NCBI GenBank assembly: GCA_900239685.1 | Contig: OENT01000065.1 | Span: 1 to 64,000, forward strand | Reading direction: 5' to 3' | DNA length: 64,000 nucleotides | Source of the DNA: Rotaria macrura | Lineage: Eukaryota > Rotifera > Eurotatoria > Philodinida > Philodinidae | Shown: positions 27,301 to 39,591 of the stretch, in pieces | Numbering within the stretch: the first letter of the stretch is position 1 | Layout of the letters: every line of letters starts with the position of its first letter | Notes under the pieces: model-generated | Database searches by the model: none | What the model saw: the letters and a program-made list of their open reading frames with translations, nothing else | Told to the model about the DNA's origin: nothing | Program-made: the position numbers and the translations under genes

Positions 27301-30300
27301 TACCAAGAGTACTGATCTGATGTACGAGTTTTATACAGCAACTAATCATTGAGTTAACCATCGAATAATACTTTTAAATACTTTTGAGCTCGTAATTTTC
27401 TTATATAAATACGTAGCTACATGCAACACATTATTTACTGTTAGTAGCAAAAGTTCAAATATAGGATAAGATTGATTAAAGTTCATTTGTTTCAGACAGT
27501 TTCTTTTTTACTTACATTTTCAAGTAATTAACACATAGAACTTTTAGTAATATGCAAACCACAAGAATAATGTACTGGCATATCCTACGTAGTTCAATTT
27601 TGAACCTATCTTCAAAATGATGGCATCGTTTGAAACATACGCGAAATTTGATCTGAAAATCAAATCAATTACAATGCCTTGACTAATATTCTGCATAAAC
27701 CAAAGAAAACATCAACTATAGTCAAAAACATCTAATCATCATCATCGACAATCGTATAAGTTGAACAATTACAGCAGCTACATACTGTAGCTTAGCTTGT
27801 GTAATAATATCTAAATATCTATCAAAAACAAATCTGATGCTTGTCTTTCATACATCAATACTTTTACTCAGAAAACTATTCATTCAATTTGAAATGTACG
27901 TGTGCATCATGTGAACATAAATTTATAAGGAAGAACTCATCAGTAGAATAATCAAAAGGATTCCAATATTCGTTGAGCATAATAAATCTAACGAATGAAT
28001 CATTTATTCATGTGCATGCATTTAGAACAACTTATGTCTATTGTAGTTGTGATTATTTAATTGTCTTTCTATAATTCATAGAGAAGCTTTATTTGCATTA
28101 TAATTTCCTGTGATTTCGATGAATGAATGATAAATATTCAGAAAATAAGGACAAAAATTTGCAATAAATAGAGCATATCGTAGCATAAATAATGACGCGT
28201 CAATATTTATACGAAAAGAATTATTCTAATAATGCTCGAAATCAATTATAGTAAGAGACTATTATGTAAATACTTTGAGATAAAGAAAGAATCATAGCAT
28301 TTTAATACGTAGGATAGAAAAAAAAAGAATAGATTAAACTCTTAAAATAGAAGCAATCGATATGTTGCATTCCTAGGTGTTCGAGTAAGTACAACTACAA
28401 TACAAATGTAAATTTTACAATATTAACTTGAAAAATCTCCATGGTAGTTCTTATCAATATGAAATTATAAGTATATAAAGAAGTTTAAATTCGAGAAAAA
28501 GAAATTTCTTCTTTCTGTTGTAATTTAAATATTTCTGTGTCTTCCTATTTAGTTATCTTCTTCTATTCCAAGACATTATTACATATTTTACAAAAAACAA
28601 TTATCTACATATCTATCATCACAAGTGAGGTTATACATTTCAAAAAGATCATAATCAAAGGAAATTTTCTTATTATTTCTTGATAATTATTTCATGTTAG
28701 AATTCATAAATACGAGAAATTATTTTCTCGTTTCGATCGTATAAATAATATAAGAATTTATATTCGCACTATACAAAATATCGAAGCGAAAAATAGACAA
28801 GTCTATCGACTTATAAACAACTGGTGGGATGTTCGCATTGCGAGCCTCACAATGAAGAAGTGCAATGGTTGCCCAACTTTCGAGCAGCTGTATCACGTGC
28901 ATATCGTTCTCCGACGTTTCCTCACTAAAGCAACGACAGGATCTCCGGAACTTTTCGAATCTTATATTCTCTCCATGACAATGTCCATGTACTTAAAAAT
29001 GCATATGGAAGATGCACATTTCATTACGGCCCTTCCTCATGGTAGATCTAATAACTATATTCGCAGATGGATTAATTGAGACCATTTGAGGCAGCGGCAC
29101 AAAAGTTATTCAGATCAATTATTCGATTTTCTCTCTGCCATTACTGTTTCATAAAACTAATACTTCTGAACCTAACCTTTTGCGATCGATTGGAAACATA
29201 TACTTAGGATCTAGTTTTCTATAATCATTCACCCATCATCATATAAATACAGCGTTCATTAAAAAAAAAGATGAGAATTTACCATTGGTTTTAGTTTCAA
29301 CATATGAATAGTTAATTCAAATACAAACAGAATGAAATCATTTTTAAGATGCTTCTATTGAAGTCAACAAATTATACATCCTTATGATTATTTTCAATTC
29401 TATAAATTGACATGTCACGACATTATTAAGAATAGAAGAGCCGATCAATTACTAAGAAATTAGAGTTCATCATCAGAGGGAAAGAAGAATGGTCGAACTC
29501 TATATTGACTATATGCAAGAAAATCGTTGAATTTCATTGTAGGATATTCTCGTTGTAGATACACAATTGAATTATCTACTTAATTTCTACGGAGCTAAAT
29601 TTTATATTGATGTTTAAATCATGCGGTAACTCAAAACATAATGAGAAAACTAAGAAACATCGATAGATATTAATATATCAATGTCTTCATTTGTGTCGAA
29701 AGAAAAAGAGGAGATTAATTAAATATGAAATAGTGTTCTTGAATGAAGTAGTCTTACAAAGAAGCGAAGAGAAATGTCTGAATGTTGAACCATTGTAGTT
29801 TAATGTTTGTGGTGTCTATGGAACAACTAAGTTATTCATTAAGATTTAAGAAAACTTTTGAACTTAAAATGTATTTGTATCAAACATTTTTTCTTTTCCT
29901 CACACTGGATTCTGTTTCTCAATTGAAAATTACATACAAATATTTATTCAAATATGTGTATTGATAAATCCCCTAAAAACATAACTCTGTGAAAAATATA
30001 CAATCAATAATAATTATAATGAATTCAGTTGCTGAAATAACGTGATTGATGCACGATACAGTACTTTAGAGAAAACTAGATAACAATTTAAAATAACTGA
30101 TATGCATATGTGAAGTGTGAACACTGACAAATAGTTTCAATCATTATACTGAATCGTAATCAAATAAGAAAAAGATCACGAAAGAAAATAACGAGATAAC
30201 TCTTATTTCAGAATCCAATGCATTTTCTTTTTATCGATATCTAAATATAAAAGTATTTTTTTCATTGTAATATATATTGATATGATGAATATGAAAAAGT

Positions 30301-31713
30301 TGTATGTTCTACGTAATCTCATTTTAAACATCGATATATTAGAATTATCTATCGATTGAAATATTTTATGAAGAAAGCAAAATGCTATTTCAATGTACAT
30401 ATGTCAATGAAAGTAAAAGTTTGATTTGAATACGAGTAAATATTTATAAATGACAGACTTTTTACTTATTAAAGTAGTCTCTATCAATGGTAGTGTAGAA
30501 CGATGTCGCGTCAGCCTAAATTATAAAATCCATCGGTAAATCAAACTTGTAATGTATGGTAATCTTATGCTTGATCAAAAGTATCTCTTTTTATGTTGAA
30601 AAACGTTTTCATTTTCTCTTAGCGTTTTTGTTTCTGTAGTTTTGGTTCATCGATTGTAAATAGAGCGCTCGATTCTCTTATTCACTCTTCTCCTTTCCCG
30701 CCCCCTTCAATAAAAAAATCTTCGATTCAGTCTCTTGAGTCATCGATCGCTTCTTTCAATCTTTGCAACTTCGAAACAACTCTGTACAATAAAATCTTGC
30801 GAACAAATAGTTGATGAACTATTAACAGCATTACAAACTACATGAACATGTCATACGTAACACATATTAATTGAAATGTAATAAAAAAAATCCGCCCACA
30901 TTCAAGGTGAGTCAATAGTATTATGATTGGCATAGAATTTATTCTTTTTCTTTATTCTTTATTCTTCTCTTTCTTTTATGAGAATATACGACGAAAAGAA
31001 GAAAGTTTATCGTCATTATCGAGTCGCGTGCTGTTGCCGATAAAGAAAAAGAGAAATATAGTATATACTACGCATGAAACCAGCTATTTATGATGATTCA
31101 TTTATAGGGTACTAGATCCTTGAGACAGATGAGATAACAGAGGACAAAAAACAAGTTAACTTGACAACCATATATGTAAGAACGATAAATATGTATGTAC
31201 ATAAAAGAAAACATATGATATGCATACTGTGTTCTAAATTTCCGTCGTTTCCCCTAGCTTCTAAGCAATGCACTTTAACTTATTATTTGTTCTCTTTTTC
31301 TTTTAGATCTTACATAAACTTGAATTACAAAATCTATATTCGCTTATATTTATTCGTGTGATTATCTTAGGTGTTGTCATAAGACTTCAATTCACTTCAG
31401 TTGTTATTTCGTTACAAAAACACACACGTTTTTTTTTGCGCCTCTCTTTACTCTTTCTCATCATTCTTTTTTTCCGACCATCGTTGTCAATGATGATGAT
31501 GATGATGTGAACGTAGCGCTGTAGTGTGCTGCCTGTTTGTCACGATCACAACGAGAACGATTCATTCTTCGTCGTCCCGCACGCTGTAGCTTGTCGACAA
31601 CACTCGTTGCAGCAACAACAAAAATAAATACGCAACAGTAAGAATACATTGCTCTAAACGCATACCCCAAAACAAATAATCCGAGTAAAAAACAACACAA
31701 AATCCTTTATGCC
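24347..31713. other. Gene-poor region of about 7.4 kb
   Basis: Mostly AT-rich sequence with no intact gene. Two parts stand out. At 28840-29160 base composition becomes more even and a 75-codon frame is open (listed separately). At 30650-30906 there is a CpG-containing, pyrimidine-rich stretch ending in CATTCAAG followed by GTGAGT, a strong donor, possibly a non-coding first exon of the downstream beta-trefoil gene. Sequence 31440-31700 is again CpG-richer and promoter-like. No repeat array or RNA gene was recognised. Confidence 0.45.
28852..29079 (+). CDS. Short ORF of 75 codons, unrecognised
   Basis: A frame from ATG 28852 to TGA 29079 encodes a 75-residue, His/Met/Arg-rich product with an LFESYILSMTMSMYLKMHM core and a basic end (GRSNNYIRRWIN). 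The local composition is clearly less AT-rich than the several kilobases around it, which suggests a coding remnant, an imported fragment or part of a mobile element. Other frames in the same stretch are also partly open. I know no family that matches. Confidence 0.25.
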   Translation: MKKCNGCPTFEQLYHVHIVLRRFLTKATTGSPELFESYILSMTMSMYLKMHMEDAHFITALPHGRSNNYIRRWIN

Positions 31714-32451
31714 ATGCACGATCAGTGGTATCTCGCGGTATGATTTGTATCGTCTATTTGTTTTTGTCGTTAAGTTATTTTTTTCTACTTAATTAGAGTG
31801 AGCATATACCGGATGGTTTATATTTAATAGAGGTTATTCATTCAGGTAAATTTATAACCTTTACACCTGAACGTTCAACATTAGTACAACAGGATCAAAA
31901 TGTACAAGTCTGTACTTTTTGTTTGATATTAATTAGTTTTGCGTATATGTAAGGACATTAATTTTCATAGAATGAAGGTGAAACACAAGTTTTTGAAATT
32001 CAACATATTGGCTATCATGATTATATCATTCGACATCATCTAACTGGTCTTGTCTTAACTGTACATAAGTAAATAGATACTCAATTGAAATATATATATA
32101 TATATATATATGAAAGTTAATGATTATTTCTTGTTTTCTTAAAGTGGTTCACCTTCACCTTGTGCTCCGATCGTTCTTTGCCGTTCTATGGGTGTGCGTA
32201 CACCATATCAAACTGTTAATTTCGAGAGATCAAGTAATCAATCGGATGATTTCATGATATATCTGAAACATACACGTATGGTACTTGATATTGATGGTGG
32301 TAGTCAAAGTTCTAATGCTCGTCTTCTTCAATTTCCTCAAAAGAAAAATAATAATTTTGAACAGCCTACTCAACATTTTCGTCTTCATCCTATTGTGGAC
32401 CGTACCAATCAACAACCAACCATTGTCATTCCTGCTGAATATTTTCGATAA
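31714..32451 (+). CDS. Beta-trefoil (ricin-B-like lectin fold) protein
   Basis: Four exons: 31714-31737, 31797-31907 (or 31901), 31971-32068 and 32145-32451, about 177-179 residues. The first exon (MHDQWYLA) is short and inferred from a good 59-nt intron; the others are well supported. The protein has the three-fold pattern of a single beta-trefoil: a GLYLIEVIHSGKFITF strand pair, QVFEIQHIG with the Q-x-F motif, a GLVLTVHNG turn, and QHFRLHPI as the last Q-x-F. Beta-trefoils of this type usually bind sugars or proteins. There is no signal peptide and no catalytic domain, so it is a stand-alone cytosolic lectin-like protein. The donor of exon 2 is ambiguous between two in-frame GT sites six bases apart. 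A (TA)n tract lies in the last intron. AATAAA is at 32673-32678. Confidence 0.72.
32091..32111. repeat. (TA)n microsatellite in an intron
   Basis: Ten and a half TA units lie within the last intron of the beta-trefoil gene. Confidence 0.9.
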
Positions 32452-32672
32452 ATAGAAAGACAATATTATTATTCTACAAAAAGACAGTCAAAAATATGTA
32501 TGAAATTTCTATTTTGTTTTGTTTTTCTTTTCTTTCTTTTGTACAAAATTTGTCAGATGATGATTATTTTAAGTTCCTGGTGACTCTTTATAAACATATA
32601 TATATATCTATTTCTATTTGAAAATTTTGAAAAAAACATAAATATATATATAGTCAAGAATGAAAAAAAAAC

Positions 32673-32722
32673 AATAAAAAAATTATTTAATTAAAAAGAA
32701 GAAAGATATAAAGCGTTTTATT
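32673..32722. terminator. Paired polyadenylation signals of two convergent genes
   Basis: AATAAA on the plus strand (32673-32678) serves the beta-trefoil gene, and AATAAA on the minus strand (TTTATT at 32717-32722) serves the Gln-rich gene. They are 38 bases apart, so the two transcripts end tail to tail and their 3' ends may overlap slightly. Confidence 0.6.
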
Positions 32723-32788
32723 CTTCTAATGAAAAGAAAAAATAATTTTTCTTCTTTGTCATTACTGTTGCTCTTGTTGCTGCTAGTA

Positions 32789-33661
32789 TTATTTTTGTGA
32801 CACTGGTTGGGATGGTGGCATCTTTTTGACAATGAAAACATCATCAGACTTAAGTCGTGTTTCTTTTTTATTCGTTGTCGGTAATATTTGTTTTACATTA
32901 CCTGGAACAAATTCGGAAGAGTATTTAAATGGTAAACTACCTTTTATTTGTTGTTGTTGTTGTTGTTGTTGTTGTGGTTGTTGCTTCAAAGGTACAGATT
33001 CAGATTGTTGCTTATTTGATAAATGTATTCGTCGAATGGATTCGTCACTTGTAGCCGATGAACTTGATGATGATGACAATGATGATAATGCTGTAGCATT
33101 TGATATTTTCGTGTCTTGCTTTATAGATGAATCTGGTTTTTGTTCATAACCAATAGCAGGTTGATTCTGTTTTCCATGTCTTAAATGATGACGACCAAAT
33201 AGTCGGCTCCAACTTAAATGTTCCATATGAGTATCAAATGATGATGAATTATAAACATTTGAATGTGGTAATGCAGAATATTTTTTACCATGACGACTAT
33301 TTTTCTTTGATTTATGCGTATTATCTACGTATGGAACAAGCGGATAATTATTATTTGGATTGTAACTTTGTTGATAATAATTTTGATGAGGTACAAGAGC
33401 AGTTATTTGCTGATTATGAGGATGTATTGGCAATTGTGGTTGATATAGTTGACTATAATGTGATGATGGTGGAGAAAAGACCATTGCACCACCACCCAAT
33501 ACATAATTCATCATTATATGTGGAAGCATTTTTTGTGCATATTCCATTGGTATAGCTATAATAAAACAATTCGATGGTATTGGACCGCCATTTACTAGTG
33601 CTTGCATTGTTTGTCCCATTGAGTTTTGAATATATGGTGATACTGGATATGGATAATTCAT
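32789..33661 (-). CDS. Gln/Ser-rich low-complexity protein, unrecognised
   Basis: A single exon of 290 residues opens at ATG 33661. The first 75 residues (MNYPYPVSPYIQNSMGQTMQ, then NGGPIPSNCFIIAIPMEYAQ and a Gly-Gly-Gly segment) look the most ordered. The middle is Tyr/Pro/Gln/Asn-rich. A basic part around residues 118-170 (KKNSRHGKKY, RLFGRHHLRHGKQ) follows, then a Ser run, then a polyglutamine stretch of about ten residues coded almost only by CAA, and a basic tail. No signal peptide or membrane helix is visible. Such composition is common in RNA-binding or regulatory scaffold proteins, but I do not assign a function. The start may be preceded by an unplaced exon. The gene converges on the beta-trefoil gene, with 337 bp between the stop codons. 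Confidence 0.65.
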   Translation of the reverse strand: MNYPYPVSPYIQNSMGQTMQALVNGGPIPSNCFIIAIPMEYAQKMLPHIMMNYVLGGGAMVFSPPSSHYSQLYQPQLPIHPHNQQITALVPHQNYYQQSYNPNNNYPLVPYVDNTHKSKKNSRHGKKYSALPHSNVYNSSSFDTHMEHLSWSRLFGRHHLRHGKQNQPAIGYEQKPDSSIKQDTKISNATALSSLSSSSSSSATSDESIRRIHLSNKQQSESVPLKQQPQQQQQQQQQIKGSLPFKYSSEFVPGNVKQILPTTNKKETRLKSDDVFIVKKMPPSQPVSQK

Positions 33662-35950
33662 ATTCGGTGACTCAACAAATATTTAATAGGTCTAGAAGAA
33701 AACTATTTTTAATAATGTAAATAGATATATGTAATATTCTCGTTTAAGAAACAATTAATTCTTAGTATACTTCAAGAAAATTAAACTGTGATGACTATTA
33801 ATAAGTATGAAGATATACTCCTTTCTATTTATTCTTTCTAGAATAGATGTATTTGTACGCTTGCCAATTACAAATATTGCTCATTCTATATGGACATGTC
33901 TATTGCCTTGTAGGATTTTTATTTTTAAACTTAACAGGTATTGACAAGGTTCTGATCGAATCTTCTACCAGGTAAATAAATACGATCGATGTTAAGATTT
34001 CCTTGAAGTTTAAATGTACATGAATGATTCTAGTAATAAATATCTACAAGATATAAACGTTACGAAATAAAAGTCTTCTTTCTCGATTAGCAATCAAATA
34101 TGAAGTGTTTGTTTCATGTTAGTAAAATAAAGTTTTGTCGTATACTGATCAAATGCTATTACAACTAATGTTGTCGATTTTATTTCTTTGAGGTCTTTCT
34201 CTATTCAATTAACCTTTAGTCATGCATCACTAAGTTTGTTCACACATTTAACATAACCTTGTGGATTTTTTTCTGTTTAACCACAATCGATAAATGACTA
34301 GTTGGCACTAAATATATGTTAAGTAATTACCTTTCTCTTTTCTTTCATCATGTCGCTCTCTTGATAATTATTATTTATCAAATAACTTTGAAAAATGCAA
34401 ACATCTAAACTAAAACGTTCTAATGTAATATTCATGCATATTAAAACAAGGTAGTAAAGTTACCTTGTCACAAATCGAGAAGAATATCGATTCTCAACCG
34501 TATATCTTGATGATAGAAAATGATGTCATTAACATAAAACAGAACACAGATGTGTAATTAAACATCGAAAGAATTCTATCTGATATATTTTTATACGATC
34601 ACAATTTAAAATGACTTTTCTACTATAAAAAGTGAAATATTTCAATGATTTTTTCGATTCTTTTGTTTCAATACACGTTTGGTAAACTGAATAATCAATT
34701 AGAAATCTTTTCAATTATATTCTAGGAGTGGCTCCATGAATAGTTTAAAAGGAACAGAAATTTGTCGGCGACATCTGTTCCTGTTATGTCGTGCGTCAAA
34801 TTGACAACTAATGAACATTTTTTTACATTCTGCATGCTTGCGTTTTCTCTTTTTTTTATCTTCTGTTGAGTGTTCTGTTCTTTTAGAGAGATCGTGTAAA
34901 AGAAAATGTGAGAGAAAGAAAAAAGACATCGATCTTTGTGGGCGATGCATGGCTCCTGTGTGCATCGTTACTATTGCCCTTTCTTACGCCCTCTTTATTT
35001 CTTTTTATCGTTGCGATCGATAAGACAAACGTGACATTTCTTTTTGTCAAGAAGCAGAGTGATGGGTCATCATCAATTTGGCATTTTCAATCAATCTGTC
35101 ATATTCTATTATTCTAGGTAATATTTTCTTCACATTTCCATTGTTTCTGTTTAGAATTTCGTAATCTTGTTTTATCTGTTGTTCGTCTATAAATCAGCGA
35201 TTCATTCGTTGATCAAGGTCTTCTTCTTCTTTTTGTCTAATTCCCAAGATACAAACGATCATAAACATTAGTTCGATCACAGTGCTCTTCGTGTTCATAT
35301 TTCTTTGCTTTCTCTGCTTTTCTTTTCCTAATGTTATAACTATTTCTAGACAACGGTTATAGACGTTCTTTCACTCAACGTCCTAAAGTTCTTGAGCATG
35401 GTAATGCATGACAGGAAACAAGATGGATTTTGATGAATCTTTTATTTTTCGGAGAGATTCCCCTTCGCTCGATACGGCTGGTGTTACTCTTTAGTATTTC
35501 TCATCTCTGTCTCTGTCTCTCTCTTTCTATATATATATATATATATCTGTGTGTGTGTGTCTAGATTCTCTACAAAAATCTCCTTTTTTTTTCTCGAAAA
35601 GCTTTCTATGGCTTCTAGACACCGTATAGATATAGATATATCCTCACATTTCTCAGAGAAACACGTCGATTTTGGTAAACATTCAAACAATCCCACTCCG
35701 ATGCGATAGAACAAGCAAAAACTGAATCGTCATGTAGAGGAGAATGTTAGACTGATGTAGCGTGATGTTGACTGTAGCGGGAATAGAAGAGAAAAATACA
35801 AAAAAAAGTATATAATCAATTCTTTATGTGAACAAAAAATGGCTATATTGTAATATGACATTCAAGGATAGTTTTTGGTTTTTTTTTGTTGCATTTTTCT
35901 AATTTTAGATCAATCTATTATTTTTAAATCATGCGAATTCCATAGTAAAT
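33662..35950. other. Intergenic; probable synapsin promoter and 5' UTR in the right half
   Basis: 33662-34700 is AT-rich without a gene. From about 34720 to 35800 the sequence becomes richer in C, G and CT runs, with shadow frames on both strands that lack domains. This lies directly upstream of the synapsin start on the same strand and is best read as promoter and untranslated leader. A T-rich tract ending in TTTTAG near 35905-35910 could be the acceptor of a 5' UTR intron. Confidence 0.45.
35504..35560. repeat. Compound microsatellite (CT)-(TA)-(TG)
   Basis: CT-rich repeats run from 35504, followed by TA units (35529-35546) and TG units (35548-35560). It lies about 400 bp upstream of the synapsin start. 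Confidence 0.85.
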
Positions 35951-38856
35951 ATGATGAACTACTTGAAACGTCGTTTCTCCTCCGGAGATCTTCAAAATGA
36001 GAATGATGACAGTGCAATGACAATGCCAACATCAAACGAATCTCATATGAACATGACACTACAAAGTAACATAGGTCGACCGTCGACTTGGGAATCCAAA
36101 TCTTCCAAATATACTAGTGCACCGAGCTCTCCAACACGAAGTTTTTCATTTGCCAATCAATTTATGAATGCTGCACGCGGTGTTGTTAATCAAGCTATAC
36201 AGCAAATTCCACATCAGCCAACAGGATCTGGATTACCATCATCGGCATCTATCTCTCATTCTCATTCACATCATCATCATCATCATTCTCAGCCGATGCA
36301 AAATAAGGATCAACAACAACCGATATCAAAGGAAAAATTTAAGTTATTACTAGTCATTGATGATCAACATACAGATTGGTAAATATCAATGTTGAGCATT
36401 TGCTCGTCGTTTCTTCTTTTTTTCTTCTCTCTATGATCTTATTTCAATTATCATAGGAGTAAATATTTTAAAGGCAAAAAAATCTTCGCTGATTATGATA
36501 TTCGTGTTGAACAGGTTTTTATTATTTTAGTGTCGCTTTTGTATCTAAGTATTGTCTCGTGCGTAAAACAAAAAAAAAAAAGAAATATCATTTGCGTGAT
36601 AAAATATTCTATGAGTATGTCAATTGTTTTTTTTCGTGAAAGCAATTTATTTAATGATGATGATAAGTATCATTATCTGTTCTAGTGACAATAATAGAGC
36701 ACGTATAGAAATGTCATACATTGTACAAATAAGAATAAAAAAAGATATCAGTTAATATGTATATATATATATACATATTGATTCATTTATTTTCTTGTAT
36801 TCAGGCAGATTTTAAAGATATCAATTTGGCAGCTTATTCTGATGCTGGTACTTTAGTCGACATAAATATTAATCGAAATGGGACACATGTCGTTCGGTAT
36901 GAATAACTAATGATCCTTTTTTTCTTGTGAAATAGTAGTTTTCTGTTGTTAATGTATAACAGTTCATTTCGACCAGATTTTGTACTTGTTCGACAATACA
37001 TACGAGATATTAATATTGATTGGACAAATATCATTCTTGGAATGCAATACGGAGCACTACCGAGTGTTAATTCAATGAAAGCTTTATACAATTTTCGAGA
37101 TAAACCATGGATTGTAAGATTTTAGTTTGAATTTGAAATAAGATCAAGTTTCGTTTATTTCGTTTTTGTTTATATAGTTTGCTGAACTACTTAATATTCA
37201 ACGACGTTTAGGTTTTGATCAATTTCCATTGATTAGTCAAGCTTACTATCCAAATCATAGAGAAATGGTAGGATATTCATTGATTCTAAATTCATATCTA
37301 GAATTTTTTTTCTTTCTTCTATTTTCTAAATGGAAATTTCAGCTTATTTCCCCTCAATTTCCATCTGTTATTAAAGTTGGACAAGCTCATCATGGATTAG
37401 GCAAAGTACGTTATAGACAACAAAGAAAATTAGTTTTCTAATCAATCTAAAAACATAATTTCATTCTTTAAGGTTAAAATTGAAAATCCATATGATTATC
37501 AAGATTTAACAAGTGTTGTTGCTATAAGTAATTGTTATTCAACAGTTGAACCATACATTGATGGACGTTGTGATGTTTATGTACAAAAAATTGGACAATA
37601 TTATAAAGCTTTTATGTGAGTTAAATGAAATAAGAAAGTAGTACTCAACTAGAAATTTTCGATTTCGATTAATAAAATAAATATAGATTTCATCTAAGTA
37701 TTGATATAAGAAAAACAACACACTACTTGTTTAATTTATGTTCTGTATTTGCTTTCCATTATATATTTTTTTCAAAGTTTCTTTCTTCTCTTATTCACGA
37801 CATCGTGAATGTTTGAGATCGTTCTCTTGGATTGCATGTACTATTGAGCGTTTTTATGATGTTTAGTCGAAAATCATTAACTGGCAATTGGAAAGCTAAT
37901 ACAGGTTCGGCTATGCTTGAACAAATTGAAATGACTGACAGGTAAACATTTAACTCAATTAAGTTTTGATTCAAGAAAAAAAAAGAGAAACTTTCTCATT
38001 TTTCTTTTAAAAAGATATCGTTTATGGATTGATGAAGTCAGTCAACTATTTGGTGGACTTGATATATGTGCTATTGAAATTGTTCAATCTAAAGATGGAA
38101 AAGAATTTATCGTGCAGGTTAGAAAAAAGAAGATTCCTTCGCACTCTTCTTTTCTGCTCATATTCAATTTTTACAATTTAGATTAACGATTGTTGTATGC
38201 AACTACTAGGTGAATCACAAGATGAAGATCGTCGATGTATTGCTGAGCTTGTTATGCACAAAATGCAAATCTACTGTCGACCTGATAAACAACCAACGAT
38301 GATAACGTAAGAAGACAGAATAAAACTCATCGAATAGATAATATTTTTAATTGTTTGTTAAATTCAAGTCGTGTGCCAAGTGTTGATCAGCCGTCACATG
38401 AATCACCTAAAATAACTAAAGTCCCATCACCCATTACAGAGTCTGTATCACAATCAACAATAAATACACACAATATATCACCATCAACTACACATAATTC
38501 AAACAGTAGTAATCGTCGTGAACTACCGAATGTTCCACGAAATACAACGAATAGCGAAAATCAATCATCGACAAATATTAGTCAAAATCCATTCTACAAT
38601 TCTTCAACAGCGAACAATAGTACTAGTACACCACGTTCGACACCAACACAATGGATGGGAAACATTGGACAAACGATTCGTAAACAAACATCAAATACGA
38701 TCGATGTAAGGAAAACAAGATAATGAACATTCGTTTTTAATATTGCAACATTCCGTATTCTTGCTCTAGAGCGGAGAAACTTCTAATAAAGATGAATCAG
38801 AAGATACACTTGCAAATTTGAAGAAAACATTTGCTGGCATTTTTGGGGATATGTAA
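35951..38856 (+). CDS. Syn: Synapsin
   Basis: Twelve exons: 35951-36378, 36457-36514, 36805-36896, 36963-37113, 37178-37267, 37343-37405, 37473-37615, 37867-37941, 38015-38117, 38182-38306, 38369-38705, 38770-38856. All phases agree and give 583 residues (582 if the second Met at 35954 is used, matching the usual MNYL start). Synapsins coat synaptic vesicles, bind ATP and actin, and tether the reserve pool. Domain A is present with the phosphorylation motif KRRFSSGD. A Ser/His-rich linker follows. Domain C (about 129-430) shows [47 protein letters not shown] (the ATP-loop), [26 protein letters not shown] and [11 protein letters not shown] Ser/Thr/Asn-rich linker and a final domain-E-like end ([17 protein letters not shown]) close it. 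No damage is seen. AATAAA copies lie near 39146. Confidence 0.96.
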
Positions 38857-39213
38857 GAGATGGGTATTGTTTCAAATGATTTTCTTTTGAATTTATTTTC
38901 ATAATTCATGTTTTTAGGAAGTCCTGATTAATACACACATTTGAATCTACTCAAACATTTTCTTCCAGACGTTTAATCTCTTTCACCCAGTTTGTTTTGC
39001 TGTGGTTTTTTTTCTTTTTGTTTTGTGTTCATGTGTTTATGTGCCCTAACTATTGGTACTAATATCGAACTAGAAAAATATTTATATACCTCTTGCTATA
39101 CCTTATATTGATAACACAAAAAAAATATATATATACATATATAAGAAATAAATAAATAATGACGCTAGTCTCATCTTCTTCTTTCTATATTTACAATAGC
39201 AAGACAAAAATAG

Positions 39214-39478
39214 TTCTTTTTCCACTGATGATTTCACTTCTGATGAACTTTTAACGACATAATGAAATTCGTTTTTATTTTTTCCGTTAATAGAATCAGT
39301 TGACATTAGTGGAACAGAAATCGTCTAAAAATCATTGATGTAAATATCGAAAATATGATGGAATACTAAAACATTTTCTGCATAACATAGTTTATAATCT
39401 AATGTAGCATTTATTTCATAAACATCATTTATAATTAGTTATAGGTTTTGTGTAAAATCTTTATGCGACCATGGTGCT
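39214..39478. repeat. 265-bp direct repeat, copy 1 (left of gap)
   Basis: It begins TTCTTTTTCCACTGATGATT and ends GCGACCATGGTGCT. As far as I can read it is identical to 39592-39856 on the other side of the N run. The most likely cause is two contig ends that overlap but were not merged. Confidence 0.9.
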
Positions 39479-39591
39479 NNNNNNNNNNNNNNNNNNNNNN
39501 NNNNNNNNNNNNNNNNNNNNNNNNNNNNNNNNNNNNNNNNNNNNNNNNNNNNNNNNNNNNNNNNNNNNNNNNNNNNNNNNNNNNNNNNNNN
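39479..39591. other. Assembly gap (113 N)
   Basis: A run of 113 undetermined bases lies between two identical 265-bp copies. Confidence 1.

Noticed and set aside
31461..31700. Minus-strand 79-codon ORF with a hydrophobic start
   Set aside because: It overlaps the promoter-like region of the beta-trefoil gene; the Arg/Ser content follows from CpG-rich sequence and no homologue is recognised.
32826..33555. Plus-strand ORFs with poly-Cys and Asp runs
   Set aside because: They are antisense shadows of the Gln/Ser-rich gene; the Cys run is the reverse of its CAA repeat.
34529..35117. Several overlapping ORFs on both strands
   Set aside because: All are without domains and lie in the likely synapsin promoter and leader.
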